Notes under the pieces: generated by a model
Databases searched by the model: none
Seen by the model: only the letters and a program-made list of their open reading frames with translations
Told to the model about the DNA's origin: nothing
Translations under genes and position numbers: made by a program
Shown: positions 32,759 through 42,830 of the stretch, piece by piece
How the letters are laid out: each line of letters begins with the position of its first letter
Numbering within the stretch: the first letter of the stretch is position 1
Origin: Rhodobacter calidifons
GTDB lineage: Bacteria > Pseudomonadota > Alphaproteobacteria > Rhodobacterales > Rhodobacteraceae
Reading direction: 5' to 3'
Length of the DNA stretch: 47,894 nucleotides
Assembly (NCBI RefSeq): GCF_011174775.1
Contig: NZ_JAANHS010000019.1
Span: 1-47,894, forward strand

Positions 32759-32843
32759 GGTGGTCTCCTCCCGGTTCCACGGACGGGAACATCGGACAGG
32801 GGCGATCCTGAGAGATTGCGCCGGGGGGTGCCATCCGTAAGAA

Positions 32844-32861
32844 TACGTAGGCGACTACGTA
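32844..32861. promoter_or_regulatory. Palindromic operator candidate between scoA and the PAS-LuxR gene
   Basis: TACGTAG and CTACGTA form a perfect seven-base inverted repeat around GCGA. It sits in the divergent promoter region, 10 bases before the regulator start, so binding would likely repress that gene and could activate scoAB. Confidence 0.5.
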
Positions 32862-32871
32862 GAGGGCGGGA

Positions 32872-33423
32872 ATGCGCGACTATGAGCGGCTGGCCTTCCA
32901 GCACGGGCCGGATGCCACGCTGATCCTGGCGGATCGGGTGATCCTGCGCGCCTCGGCCCGGGTCGAGGCGGTGTTCGGCTGGACCCCGCGCGAGCTGGAG
33001 GGGCAGTCGATCCGCGTCCTCTATCCGACCGAGACGGATTACGAGCTGATCGGCGAACGCGCGCGGCGGGCGATGCAGGCCAGCGCGGTCTATCGGGACG
33101 AGCGTTTCATGCGCCGGAAGGACGGGCAGGTGATCTGGACCGAGGGCAAGGGCACCGCCCTTGACCCGTCCGACCCGCAGCGGCTGGCGGTCTGGACCTA
33201 CCGGCCGCTGGAGGGCGAGGGCGGGGTAAAGGGGCAGCTCACGCCGACGGAAAAGCGGATCGCGCGCTATCTGGTGAACGGCTTCACCTCGAAAGAGATC
33301 GCCTTGGCACTGGGGTCATCGCCCCGGACGGTCGAGGTGCACCGGGCCAACATGATCCGCAAGGCGGGGGTCAGGAACAGTTTCGAGCTGGTGGGCTGGC
33401 TGCTGGCAGCGGGGGGAAGCTGA
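32872..33423 (+). CDS. PAS-LuxR family transcriptional regulator
   Basis: This is a 183-residue regulator. A PAS domain (about residues 5-105, with the ERFMRRKDGQVIWTEG PAS-core strand) is followed by a LuxR/FixJ-type HTH (about 120-180, TPTEKRIARYLVNGFTSKEIALALGSSPRTVEVHRANMIRK). It lacks a receiver domain. The signal is unknown. Its position divergent from scoAB suggests regulation of ketoacid use. Its ATG has GAGGGCGGG upstream. An inverted repeat just before the start points to autoregulation. Confidence 0.88.
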   Translation: MRDYERLAFQHGPDATLILADRVILRASARVEAVFGWTPRELEGQSIRVLYPTETDYELIGERARRAMQASAVYRDERFMRRKDGQVIWTEGKGTALDPSDPQRLAVWTYRPLEGEGGVKGQLTPTEKRIARYLVNGFTSKEIALALGSSPRTVEVHRANMIRKAGVRNSFELVGWLLAAGGS

Positions 33424-33471
33424 GGCGCGGGCTTTTCCTTGCGCGGCCGGGGGGCTAAGGTCCGCCCCGCT

Positions 33472-33557
33472 GCCCGCGTGGTGAAATGGTAGACACCGGG
33501 GACTTAAAATCCCCTGGCTGCAAGGCCGTGCCGGTTCGAGTCCGGCCGCGGGCACCA
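33472..33557 (+). tRNA. tRNA-Leu (anticodon UAA)
   Basis: This is a class II tRNA. Acceptor arms GCCCGCG (33472-33478) and CGCGGGC (33547-33553) pair perfectly. The anticodon stem-loop is GGGGA, CTTAAAA, TCCCC, giving UAA. A long variable arm follows (TGGCTGCAAGGCCG), then the T arm with GTTCGAGTC. The CCA end is encoded. A strong terminator hairpin follows, and no integrase or attachment repeat is visible. Confidence 0.97.
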
Positions 33558-33569
33558 GAGGTTCAATTG

Positions 33570-33601
33570 AAAACGGCCCGGCTTGGCAGCCGGGCCGTTT
33601 T
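33570..33601. terminator. Bidirectional terminator between tRNA-Leu and katG
   Basis: A 13-base perfect stem (AAAACGGCCCGGC with GCCGGGCCGTTTT) and a six-base loop provide T-runs on both strands. It ends the tRNA transcript on plus and katG on minus. Confidence 0.92.
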
Positions 33602-33618
33602 CTTGGCTATCAGACCGC

Positions 33619-35948
<2,330 letters not shown>

Positions 35949-36836
35949 ATGTCGCAACTCACCCTGAAACATCTCCGCTATTTCGAGGCGCTGGCCCGCC
36001 ACCGCCATTTCGGCCGCGCGGCCGAGGCCTCGGCCATCTCGCAGCCGGCGCTGTCCTTGCAGGTCAAGGAACTGGAGGACATCCTCGGCGCGCCCCTGGT
36101 CGAACGCGGGCCCCGGCAGATCCGCCTGACGCCCCTGGGCGAGGATTTCGCACAGCGCGCCCGCGACGTCCTGCGCAGCGTCGATGAACTGGCCGCGCTG
36201 GCGCGCGCCTCGGGCGGGCCCTTGTCGGGGCGGCTGCGGCTGGGGGTGATCCCGACGGTGGCGCCCTATCTTTTGCCCCGGGTCATGCGGGATCTGTCGG
36301 GGCGGTTTCCGGGCCTCGACCTCCGCCCGCGCGAGGCGGTGACGCCCAAGCTCTTGCGCGACCTGCACGAGGGGCGGCTGGACCTCGCGCTTGTGGCGCT
36401 GCCCGTGTCCGAGCCGGCGCTGATCGAACATCCGCTTCTGGACGAGGAGTTCCTTCTGGTGCGCCACGAAAGCGCGCGGGACCTGCCGGTGCCGCCGCTG
36501 GTCGATCTGCCCGCGGCTCCGCTGCTCTTGCTGGAGGAGGGGCATTGTTTCCGCGACCAGGCGATTGCGGCCTGCAAGCTGCCGCAGGGTCCGACGGGCG
36601 AGCTGATGGAGGGCTCGTCCCTGTCCACGCTGGTGCAGATGGTGGGGGCAGGGATCGGGGTGACGCTGATCCCCGAGATGGCGGCGGCGGTGGAAAGCCG
36701 CTCGGCCCCGGTGGTGCTGCACCGGCTGAACGAGCCTCGGCCGGGCCGGACGATCGGGCTGGTCTGGCGGCGGTCGAATCCCTTGTCGGAGCGGTTCGTC
36801 GATCTGGCCGAAGGGTTGCGGGAGGCGTTGAGGTAA
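35949..36836 (+). CDS. oxyR: Peroxide-sensing regulator OxyR
   Basis: This is a 295-residue LTTR. The N-terminal HTH (ALARHRHFGRAAEASAISQPALSLQVKELEDILG) is followed by the sensor domain. The redox cysteines are Cys200 in LLEEGHCFRDQ and Cys209 in AACKL, nine apart as in OxyR. It activates peroxide defence by disulfide formation and probably also controls the divergent katG. Start at 35949 is the usual MSQLTLKHLRYFE. Confidence 0.95.
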   Translation: MSQLTLKHLRYFEALARHRHFGRAAEASAISQPALSLQVKELEDILGAPLVERGPRQIRLTPLGEDFAQRARDVLRSVDELAALARASGGPLSGRLRLGVIPTVAPYLLPRVMRDLSGRFPGLDLRPREAVTPKLLRDLHEGRLDLALVALPVSEPALIEHPLLDEEFLLVRHESARDLPVPPLVDLPAAPLLLLEEGHCFRDQAIAACKLPQGPTGELMEGSSLSTLVQMVGAGIGVTLIPEMAAAVESRSAPVVLHRLNEPRPGRTIGLVWRRSNPLSERFVDLAEGLREALR

Positions 36837-36897
36837 GCCTCCCCGGGCGCCATCGGCGTCGCGCCGTAGATCGGCGGCGTCAACGGCGACCGGGGCT

Positions 36898-37965
36898 TCA
36901 GCCGCCCCAGGTCCGTTCCAGCAGCCTCAGCCAGTTGCCATGGGCGATCTTGTCGATCAGCGCATCGCCCAGCCCCATGTCGCGCATCGCCTGGATCAGG
37001 ACCGGCAGACCTTCGACACCGCCCATGTCCTGGGGCGTGGTCGCACCGTCATAATCGGAACCAAGACCCACGCAGTCCTCGCCCGCCAGCCGCAGCAGGT
37101 GCTCGATATGCCGCATGACCGGGTCGAGCGTCATCTCGGGGCTTTCCCGACCGTCGGGGCGCAGGAAGCAGGTGGCGAAGTTCAGGCCGACCATGCCGCC
37201 GCTCTCGCCGATGGCCCGCAGCTGGCGGTCCGACAGGTTGCGGCTGGAGGGGGTGACGGCATGGGCGTTGGAATGGGTGGCCACAAGCGGCGCGTCGGAA
37301 AGGCGCGCCACGTCCCAGAACCCGGCCTCGGTCATGTGCGACAGGTCCACCATGATGCGCAGCGCATTGCATTCGCGGACCAGCGCCTTCCCCAGATCGG
37401 TCAGCCCCGGCCCGGTGTCGCCGGTGGACGGAAAGCGGAACGGGACGCCGTGACCGAAGATCGTCGGGCGGCTCCACACCGGGCCGAGCGACCGCAGCCC
37501 CATCGCGTGAAAGAGGTGCAGCGCGTCGAGGTCGGGGCCGATGGGCTCGGCGCCCTCGAAATGCAGGACCCCGGCGACGACGCCCTCGGCCATCGCGGCA
37601 CGGATCCCGGCGGCGCTGCGGCACCAGCGGAAGCGGCCTTCCGAGGCGCGCTCCATCCACAGGAGATGGCCGAGCATTTCCACCGCGACGGGTTGGGCCG
37701 TGCCGTGGTCGATCAGCGCGGGCAGCGGCAGGTCATAGGGCGGGTTGTCCATCAGCGTGTGATAGGCGGCGACGTCGGCGGTTTCGGGCGAGGGGATGTA
37801 GACCGCGAAGAAGCCCCCGGCAAAGCCATGGCTCAGCATCCGCGGCAGGTCCAGGTGCCCGGCCCCGTCGCCCTGCAACCAGAGCCGATCGCGCGCGGCA
37901 CCGGCGGCGGCGATTTTCAGGACAAGGTCGTTGTGGCCGTCGAAGACGGGAACGGGGGCGGACAT
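36898..37965 (-). CDS. Membrane dipeptidase (peptidase family M19)
   Basis: This is a 355-residue zinc dipeptidase of the renal-dipeptidase family. The first metal pair is in VFDGHNDLVLK near residue 10, then a bridging Glu in LHFEGAEPIG, DLSHM and the THSNAHAV segment, and GLGSDYDGA near the C-terminus with a substrate Asp. There is no signal peptide, so it is likely cytoplasmic. Substrates include dipeptides, some D-amino acid dipeptides. The ATG at 37965 (MSAPVPVFDGHND) is chosen over one 15 codons upstream. It is convergent with oxyR. Confidence 0.92.
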   Translation of the reverse strand: MSAPVPVFDGHNDLVLKIAAAGAARDRLWLQGDGAGHLDLPRMLSHGFAGGFFAVYIPSPETADVAAYHTLMDNPPYDLPLPALIDHGTAQPVAVEMLGHLLWMERASEGRFRWCRSAAGIRAAMAEGVVAGVLHFEGAEPIGPDLDALHLFHAMGLRSLGPVWSRPTIFGHGVPFRFPSTGDTGPGLTDLGKALVRECNALRIMVDLSHMTEAGFWDVARLSDAPLVATHSNAHAVTPSSRNLSDRQLRAIGESGGMVGLNFATCFLRPDGRESPEMTLDPVMRHIEHLLRLAGEDCVGLGSDYDGATTPQDMGGVEGLPVLIQAMRDMGLGDALIDKIAHGNWLRLLERTWGG

Positions 37966-38102
37966 GACGGCTCCGGGCATGGGGCGGGGGCCCGCGCAGT
38001 CTTCCGCCATTCCCGCCGGGGACGCAAGCCGGGCCGTTTCGCCGCATGGCCCGTCCGCGCTGGGCCGTTGACGCGCGCCGCAAGTTGCGTCATTCCGGAC
38101 AC

Positions 38103-38480
38103 ATGACGATCACGGGGATCCTTCGCCTGCACCGGATGGCGCTGTTCGCGCTGATGACGCTTGCGCTGGTTGCGACCGGCTTTGCGCACCGCATGCCCGT
38201 GCCGCAGGACGCGGCGCAGGACGAGGCGCTGGCCTATGCAATCGCCTCGGGGATCAGCCTTGGCGATATCTGCGGCGATGATTCGGGCGGCGCGGCGCAT
38301 GGCGGGGCGGAGTGCCTCGCCTGCCACATCACCGGCGCGGCCGATCTGCCGACCGCGCTCCTGCCGCTGATCGACCTTGACCTCGCCTTCCACGCCGCCG
38401 TCATCGCCCCGCGCGAGACCCGCGCGCTGGCCCGGGCGCAAGGCGCGGCCCACCGCCCGCAAGGCCCGCCCGTCGCCTGA
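38103..38480 (+). CDS. DUF2946 exported small protein, CutF-like copper leader peptide candidate
   Basis: This is a 125-residue protein with an N-terminal hydrophobic signal segment (about residues 10-30), then a Cys57...Cys71-x-x-Cys74-His75 metal-binding-like segment (ICGDD, later ECLACH), and a Pro-rich C-terminal end RPQGPPVA. This matches DUF2946, the family of Rhodobacter capsulatus CutF. From memory of published work, CutF is a nascent exported peptide that senses copper and controls translation of a downstream gene through its Pro-rich end and an mRNA stem-loop. Downstream lie copper-related genes, and a hairpin-rich 99-base gap follows directly. The function here is inferred. Confidence 0.7.
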   Translation: MTITGILRLHRMALFALMTLALVATGFAHRMPVPQDAAQDEALAYAIASGISLGDICGDDSGGAAHGGAECLACHITGAADLPTALLPLIDLDLAFHAAVIAPRETRALARAQGAAHRPQGPPVA

Positions 38481-38548
38481 CGGCGGCGCCCTTCTTCCCG
38501 ATCCGACGCCGCCTTCCCGTGCCGCAGCGCAGGCCCCCCCCCGGGCCT
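38481..38548 (+). promoter_or_regulatory. Hairpins between the CutF-like gene and the PepSY gene
   Basis: The first stem (GGCGGCG at 38482-38488 with CGCCGCC at 38507-38513) starts one base past the stop. A second stem (AGGCCC at 38531-38536 with GGGCCT at 38543-38548) lies just before the GGAGG ribosome site (38568-38572) of the PepSY gene. Both could form the stem-loop expected of a CutF-type switch. Confidence 0.5.
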
Positions 38549-38579
38549 GTCCATCCCCACGCGAACCGGAGGCAATCCC

Positions 38580-39947
38580 GTGTCCACCGAAACCCAAACC
38601 CCCAACCGGCTGTATTTCGCCGTCTGGCGCTGGCACTTCTATGCCGGGCTTTATGTCATCCCCTTCCTCCTGATGCTGGCCGTGACGGGCCTCATCATGC
38701 TCTGGGTCAGTTCCGTGACCGAGCTGAACGGAGAGCGCGCCCATGTCACCCCCGGCGCCGCCCCCCTGCCGCCAAGCGCCTTGCAGGCCGCCGCCGAAGC
38801 AGCCGTGCCGGGCGGCAAGGCAACCCAGTATATCGCCCCGATGGGCGCAGACCGGGTCGCGGCCTTAGCCGTCGCTGTCGGAGAGGACACCACAGGCGTC
38901 ACGCTGAACCCCTATACCGCCGAGGTGGTCGAGACCTTCCCCTGGCGCGCGGGCTGGTATGACTTCGCCAGCGATATCCACGGCACGCTGCTGATCGGCG
39001 ATCTGGGCGACTGGCTGATCGAGGCAGCGGCGAGCCTTGGGCTTCTGCTGATCGTCACCGGCCTCTATCTGCACTGGCCGCGCAACGGCGCGACCTGGCG
39101 TCAGGCGCTGAGCGTCGGCGGCAAGGGCCGCGGCTTCTGGAAATCGCTGCACGGGGCGGTCGGGCTTTGGGCCAGCCTGGTGCTGGTGGTCTTCCTGATC
39201 TCGGGCCTGTCCTGGGCCGGGCTTTGGGGGGCAAAGTTCGTGCAGGCCTGGAACACCTTCCCGGCCGAGAAATGGGACAGCGTGCCCCTGTCGGACGCCA
39301 CCCATGCCAGCATGAACCACGGCGCCGAGAAGGAGGTGCCCTGGACGCTGGAACAGACCCCGCTGCCGGAAAGCGGGTCCCTGGCCGGGGTGACGGCGAT
39401 CAGCGGGCCGGTCAACATCGACACGGTCGCGGCCTTCGCCGGAACGCTGGGTTTTGACCGCCGCTTCCAGCTGAACCTGCCCGGCGATGAGAAGGGCGTC
39501 TGGACCATCAGCCATGACAGCATGTCGAACGACGGGCCGGACCCCTCGGCCGACCGGACGATCCACATCGACCAGTATACCGGCAACGTGCTGGCCGATG
39601 TGCGCTATGCCGACTATTCGCCTTACGCGAAGATGATGGCCTGGGGGATTGCCTTCCACGAGGGCGACCTCGGGGTCTGGAATCTGGCGCTGAACACGGC
39701 CTTCTGCCTGTCGATCATCGTGCTGTCGGTTTCGGGCCTGGTGATGTGGCTGAAGCGCCGCCCCTCGGCCGCGCGGCTGGGTGCGCCGCCCCGGCCGGCC
39801 GACATCCCCTATGCCAAGGGCGCGCTTCTGATCACGCTGGCGCTGTCCTTGGCCTTCCCGATGCTGGGCCTGACGCTTCTGGCCGTCATCGTGCTGGACC
39901 TCGTGATCCTCTCTGCCGTCCCGCCGCTGAAGCGGCTGGTCAGCTGA
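38580..39947 (+). CDS. PepSY-associated transmembrane protein
   Basis: This is a 455-residue inner-membrane protein with a large periplasmic PepSY region. There are four or more helices: about residues 14-40 (RWHFYAGLYVIPFLLMLAVTGLIML), about 145-165, about 195-215 (HGAVGLWASLVLVVFLISGLSWAG), and a C-terminal cluster (SIIVLSVSGLVMWLKRR and on). The His residues in the helix starts (WHFYAGL, DIHGTLL, LHGAVGLW, AFHEGDLG) suggest heme or metal handling, as in ferric-siderophore reductase relatives. Its start is GTG with GGAGG upstream. The position between a CutF-like gene and a PCu(A)C chaperone points to copper. Confidence 0.82.
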   Translation: MSTETQTPNRLYFAVWRWHFYAGLYVIPFLLMLAVTGLIMLWVSSVTELNGERAHVTPGAAPLPPSALQAAAEAAVPGGKATQYIAPMGADRVAALAVAVGEDTTGVTLNPYTAEVVETFPWRAGWYDFASDIHGTLLIGDLGDWLIEAAASLGLLLIVTGLYLHWPRNGATWRQALSVGGKGRGFWKSLHGAVGLWASLVLVVFLISGLSWAGLWGAKFVQAWNTFPAEKWDSVPLSDATHASMNHGAEKEVPWTLEQTPLPESGSLAGVTAISGPVNIDTVAAFAGTLGFDRRFQLNLPGDEKGVWTISHDSMSNDGPDPSADRTIHIDQYTGNVLADVRYADYSPYAKMMAWGIAFHEGDLGVWNLALNTAFCLSIIVLSVSGLVMWLKRRPSAARLGAPPRPADIPYAKGALLITLALSLAFPMLGLTLLAVIVLDLVILSAVPPLKRLVS

Positions 39948-40005
39948 TGTTTCCCGTGGCCCGCATGGTGGGAGGCGTCCCACGTCCCGTTCGGGCCAAC
40001 ACCTG

Positions 40006-40039
40006 GCCCCCCTTGGCACTGGTCCAAGGGGGGCATTTT
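40006..40039 (+). terminator. Intrinsic terminator or attenuator before the PCu(A)C gene
   Basis: An 11-base perfect stem (GCCCCCCTTGG at 40006-40016 with CCAAGGGGGGC at 40024-40034) and a seven-base loop are followed by ATTTTC. It separates the PepSY gene from the chaperone gene, whose ribosome site is about 20 bases downstream. Confidence 0.75.
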
Positions 40040-40069
40040 CCCGATCAATCTGTGAAAGGAGTCTCTCTC

Positions 40070-40576
40070 ATGTCCCGTATCCTGGCCCTGCTGGCCGCCG
40101 TTTTCCTGTCGGGCCCCGCGCTGGCGCACGAGGTCACCGTGGGCGATCTACAGATCATCCACCCCTACATCCCGCAGCCTGCGGCCAGCGCCAAGGCGGC
40201 GGGCGGCTTCATGGCGATCGTGAACAACGGCTCCGAGCCCGACCGGCTGATCGGGGTCGAAAGCGACATCGCGATGAAGTCCGAAGTGCATGAAAGCAAG
40301 GTTGACGCGAACGGCGTCGGCACGATGGAGCATGTCGATTTCATCGAGATCCCGCCGGGCCAGACGGTCAATCTGGAACGCGGCGGCTATCACGTCATGT
40401 TCATGGGGCTGAAGGCCCCGCTGACCGAAGGCGAGATGCACAAGGCCGTGCTGATCTTCGAGCGTGCCGGCCGGGTCGAGGTCGAGTTCCAAGTCGACGC
40501 GCCGATGGGCGAGGGCCAGGGCCATGATCACTCGAAGATGGATCATTCCAAGATGGGCCACGGCACCGGCGGCTGA
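40070..40576 (+). CDS. Periplasmic copper chaperone PCu(A)C
   Basis: This is a 168-residue exported protein. The signal peptide ends at ALA-H (residue 19/20). The copper site is His74, Met86, His108 and Met110 (VHES, MEH, YHVMFMG), the PCu(A)C pattern. The His/Met-rich C-terminal tail (HDHSKMDHSKMGHG) may bind further copper. It delivers Cu(I) for cytochrome oxidase or for metal homeostasis. GAAAGGAG precedes the ATG. A terminator-like hairpin upstream suggests it can also be expressed alone or is attenuated. Confidence 0.9.
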   Translation: MSRILALLAAVFLSGPALAHEVTVGDLQIIHPYIPQPAASAKAAGGFMAIVNNGSEPDRLIGVESDIAMKSEVHESKVDANGVGTMEHVDFIEIPPGQTVNLERGGYHVMFMGLKAPLTEGEMHKAVLIFERAGRVEVEFQVDAPMGEGQGHDHSKMDHSKMGHGTGG

Positions 40577-40659
40577 ACGAAGCGGATTGCGGGGCGCAGG
40601 CGCCTCTGTCAGGACTGGAGCGGCCCGGGATGTTCCGGGCCGGTCCGAAAGGTTGCGGC

Positions 40660-41160
40660 ATGGAGCATGATCCCGCCGACACTCCCGCGCGCCGGGGCGA
40701 AGTGGCGCTGAGTTTCGACCCGGCGCGGGTGGCCGACGACGCCCGGTTGCGCTTCATCGGTCGCCTGCGCAGCCCCTGGTCGCGCGGCAACTGCCCGAAG
40801 AACCTGCGCGAGGCGCGCGCGGCGGGCGGGGTGTTCCGGGTCGAGGTCGATCCGCCGTTTCGCGCCGGTCTGGACGGTCTGCAACCGGGGCAGCCGGTGA
40901 TCCTGCTCTACTGGACCGGGGCGGCGCGGCGCGACATGATCGTGCTGCATCCCACCCACCGCGAGGCGCCGACCGGCGTCTTTGCCCTGCGTGCGCCGTC
41001 GCGTCCGAACCCGATCGCGGTGGGAGTGGTGCGGCTGCTGGCCCTGGACGCGGGCGCGGGCGTGCTGGAGGTCGATGCGCTGGACGCTTACGACGGCACG
41101 CCGCTTCTGGACATCAAGCCCTGGCTGCATTCGGTGGACATTCCACCTGCGCAGGGCTGA
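40660..41160 (+). CDS. trmO: tRNA methyltransferase TrmO (TsaA/YaeB family)
   Basis: This is a 166-residue SAM-dependent beta-barrel methyltransferase that N6-methylates t6A37 in tRNA. The motifs RSPWSRGNCPKN, SRPNPIAVGVVRLL and DALDAYDGTPLLDIKPW are diagnostic. A GGCCCGG/CCGGGCC hairpin (40622-40641) lies just before the ATG. The start at 40660 has GAAAGG upstream; an in-frame ATG ten codons earlier lies inside that hairpin. Confidence 0.88.
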   Translation: MEHDPADTPARRGEVALSFDPARVADDARLRFIGRLRSPWSRGNCPKNLREARAAGGVFRVEVDPPFRAGLDGLQPGQPVILLYWTGAARRDMIVLHPTHREAPTGVFALRAPSRPNPIAVGVVRLLALDAGAGVLEVDALDAYDGTPLLDIKPWLHSVDIPPAQG

Positions 41161-41226
41161 ATGCGCCGCATTTACCGCCCCGTCGCGCTACGATAGATCG
41201 GTGCGCAGGGAACAGGGGCGGCGGAC

Positions 41227-42435
41227 ATGCAGGGCTTTCGGACGGAACCGGCGCGGGACAGCTATGATGTGGTCATCATCGGCGGGGCGATCATGGGGTC
41301 GTCCACCGCCTGGTGGCTGACGCAGATGGGCTTTCCGGGCCGGGTTCTGGTGGTGGAACGCGACCCCTCCTATGAAAGGGCCGCCACCGCGCTGAGCTTC
41401 TCCTGCATCCGCCAGCAGTTTTCCACCGAGCTGAACATCCGCATCTCGCAGTTCGGCGCCGAATTCGTGCAGTCCCTGCGCGCCCGGATGGGCGGGGACG
41501 ACCGCATCCCTGCGCTGAAGATCCAGAACTTCGGCTACCTCTATCTCGCCGACACTCCGGCTTTCGCCGATGTCCTGCGCGCCAATCAGGCAGTGCAGGC
41601 GGCGGCGGGGGCGGGAACGCGGCTCTTGTCGGCGGAGGAGATCGCCGCCGAATACCCCTTCTACCGGCTGGACGACATCCTGCTGGGCAGCCTGAACACC
41701 CGGGACGAGGGCTATTTCGACGGCTACACCGTGTTCGACTGGTTCCGCCGCAAGGCGCGCGAGGCGGGGGTGGAGTATCTGGCCGACGAAGTCGCCGGGC
41801 TGGACCTGTCGGGCAATCGCGTGACGGGGGTCAGGCTTGCCTCGGGGCGGCGCATCGGCTGCGGCATGGTCGTCAATGCCGCGGGCACGCGCGGGGCCAG
41901 GGTCGCGGCGATGGCGGGGATCAGTATCCCGGTCGAGCCGCGCAAACGATACAACTGGGTGATCCAGGCGGAACGGCCGCTGGACCGGCCCCTGCCGCTG
42001 ACCATCGACCCCACCGGCGTCTATGTGCGCGAGGTCGGCGGCGGGACCTACATGGCCGGCGGCCATGCCGATGTGGACCCGGCAGCCGATCCCGACGACT
42101 TCGCCATGGACCCCGACATCTGGCTGGACAAGATCTGGCCCGTCATCGCCACCCGCATCCCGGCCTTCGAGGCGGTGAAGGTCGTGAACGAATGGGCCGG
42201 GCAGTACGACTACAACCTGCTGGACCAGAACGCGATCACCGGGCCGCATCCCGAGATCGGCAATTTCCTGTTCCTGAACGGCTTTTCAGGCCACGGGCTG
42301 CAACAATCCCCCGCGATGGGGCGGGCGACGGCGGAATGGATCCTGCATGGCGGCTATCGCAGCCTGGACATGCGCCCCTTCCACTTCGACCGGATCGCCG
42401 CCGGTCAGGCCATGGTCGAGGCTGCGATCATCTGA
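41227..42435 (+). CDS. FAD-dependent oxidoreductase (FOXRED1 / D-amino-acid-oxidase-like)
   Basis: This is a 402-residue DAO-superfamily flavoprotein. The N-terminal Rossmann motif is VVIIGGAIMGSSTAWWL (about residue 14-30), followed by VVERD at strand two, the DEGYFDGYTVFDWF substrate segment, and a C-terminal NGFSGHGLQQSPAMGRATAEWI FAD contact. This last form is typical of FOXRED1-like and sarcosine/glycine-oxidase-like enzymes. The substrate is not certain. Mitochondrial relatives assist complex I assembly, but that role is not assumed here. It is convergent with the small membrane protein. Confidence 0.85.
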   Translation: MQGFRTEPARDSYDVVIIGGAIMGSSTAWWLTQMGFPGRVLVVERDPSYERAATALSFSCIRQQFSTELNIRISQFGAEFVQSLRARMGGDDRIPALKIQNFGYLYLADTPAFADVLRANQAVQAAAGAGTRLLSAEEIAAEYPFYRLDDILLGSLNTRDEGYFDGYTVFDWFRRKAREAGVEYLADEVAGLDLSGNRVTGVRLASGRRIGCGMVVNAAGTRGARVAAMAGISIPVEPRKRYNWVIQAERPLDRPLPLTIDPTGVYVREVGGGTYMAGGHADVDPAADPDDFAMDPDIWLDKIWPVIATRIPAFEAVKVVNEWAGQYDYNLLDQNAITGPHPEIGNFLFLNGFSGHGLQQSPAMGRATAEWILHGGYRSLDMRPFHFDRIAAGQAMVEAAII

Positions 42436-42439
42436 CGGG

Positions 42440-42595
42440 TCAGTCGGTCTGCAAAAGCGCCGTCGGCGACTGGACGGCGAAGATGTCCTTGGGTGCGAAG
42501 ACGAAGACCAGAACACCCACATACACGGCAAGGAACAGGGCAACGGCGGCATAGTTTCCGGCAGGACGGCTTCGCCTGGGCAGAACTTGTGTCAT
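42440..42595 (-). CDS. 51-residue single-pass membrane protein
   Basis: I read a 51-codon frame starting MTQVLPRRSRPAGNYAAVAL and ending SPTALLQTD. It has a basic N-terminus, one hydrophobic segment (about residues 16-34, AAVALFLAVYVGVLVFVFA) and a short tail. AAGGAGAG lies eight bases before the ATG, unusually strong for this window. There is no recognised family. It is on the metG strand but after a terminator, so it should have its own promoter. Its stop is five bases from the convergent oxidoreductase stop. Confidence 0.65.
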   Translation of the reverse strand: MTQVLPRRSRPAGNYAAVALFLAVYVGVLVFVFAPKDIFAVQSPTALLQTD

Positions 42596-42762
42596 CTCGG
42601 CTCTCCTTGACTGGGCAGACAGTCGGGCGGCGGGTCGGAACCGGGCCAGATGTGGCAGCGACTCGGTCTCGATGGTCAGAAGATACCACCTCTGCGTGTG
42701 GTTCTGATCCCCAAGTTTTCAAGCTCGGCAGAATTTTGTTCCTTGGTTTGCCGTAATCAGCG

Positions 42763-42788
42763 AAAAACCGCCCGTCAGGGGGCGGTTT
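42763..42788 (-). terminator. Intrinsic terminator of metG
   Basis: A nine-base perfect stem (AAACCGCCC with GGGCGGTTT) and a six-base loop are followed on the minus strand by TTTTT, about 45 bases past the metG stop. Confidence 0.92.
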
Positions 42789-42830
42789 CTGCGCTTGCAA
42801 ACGAAATCTGTTCTGCCGTGCAGCGAAAGG

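Noticed and set aside
33472..33557. tRNA-Leu as an integration site
   Set aside because: There is no integrase, no repeated 3' tRNA end and no change of gene type beyond the tRNA.
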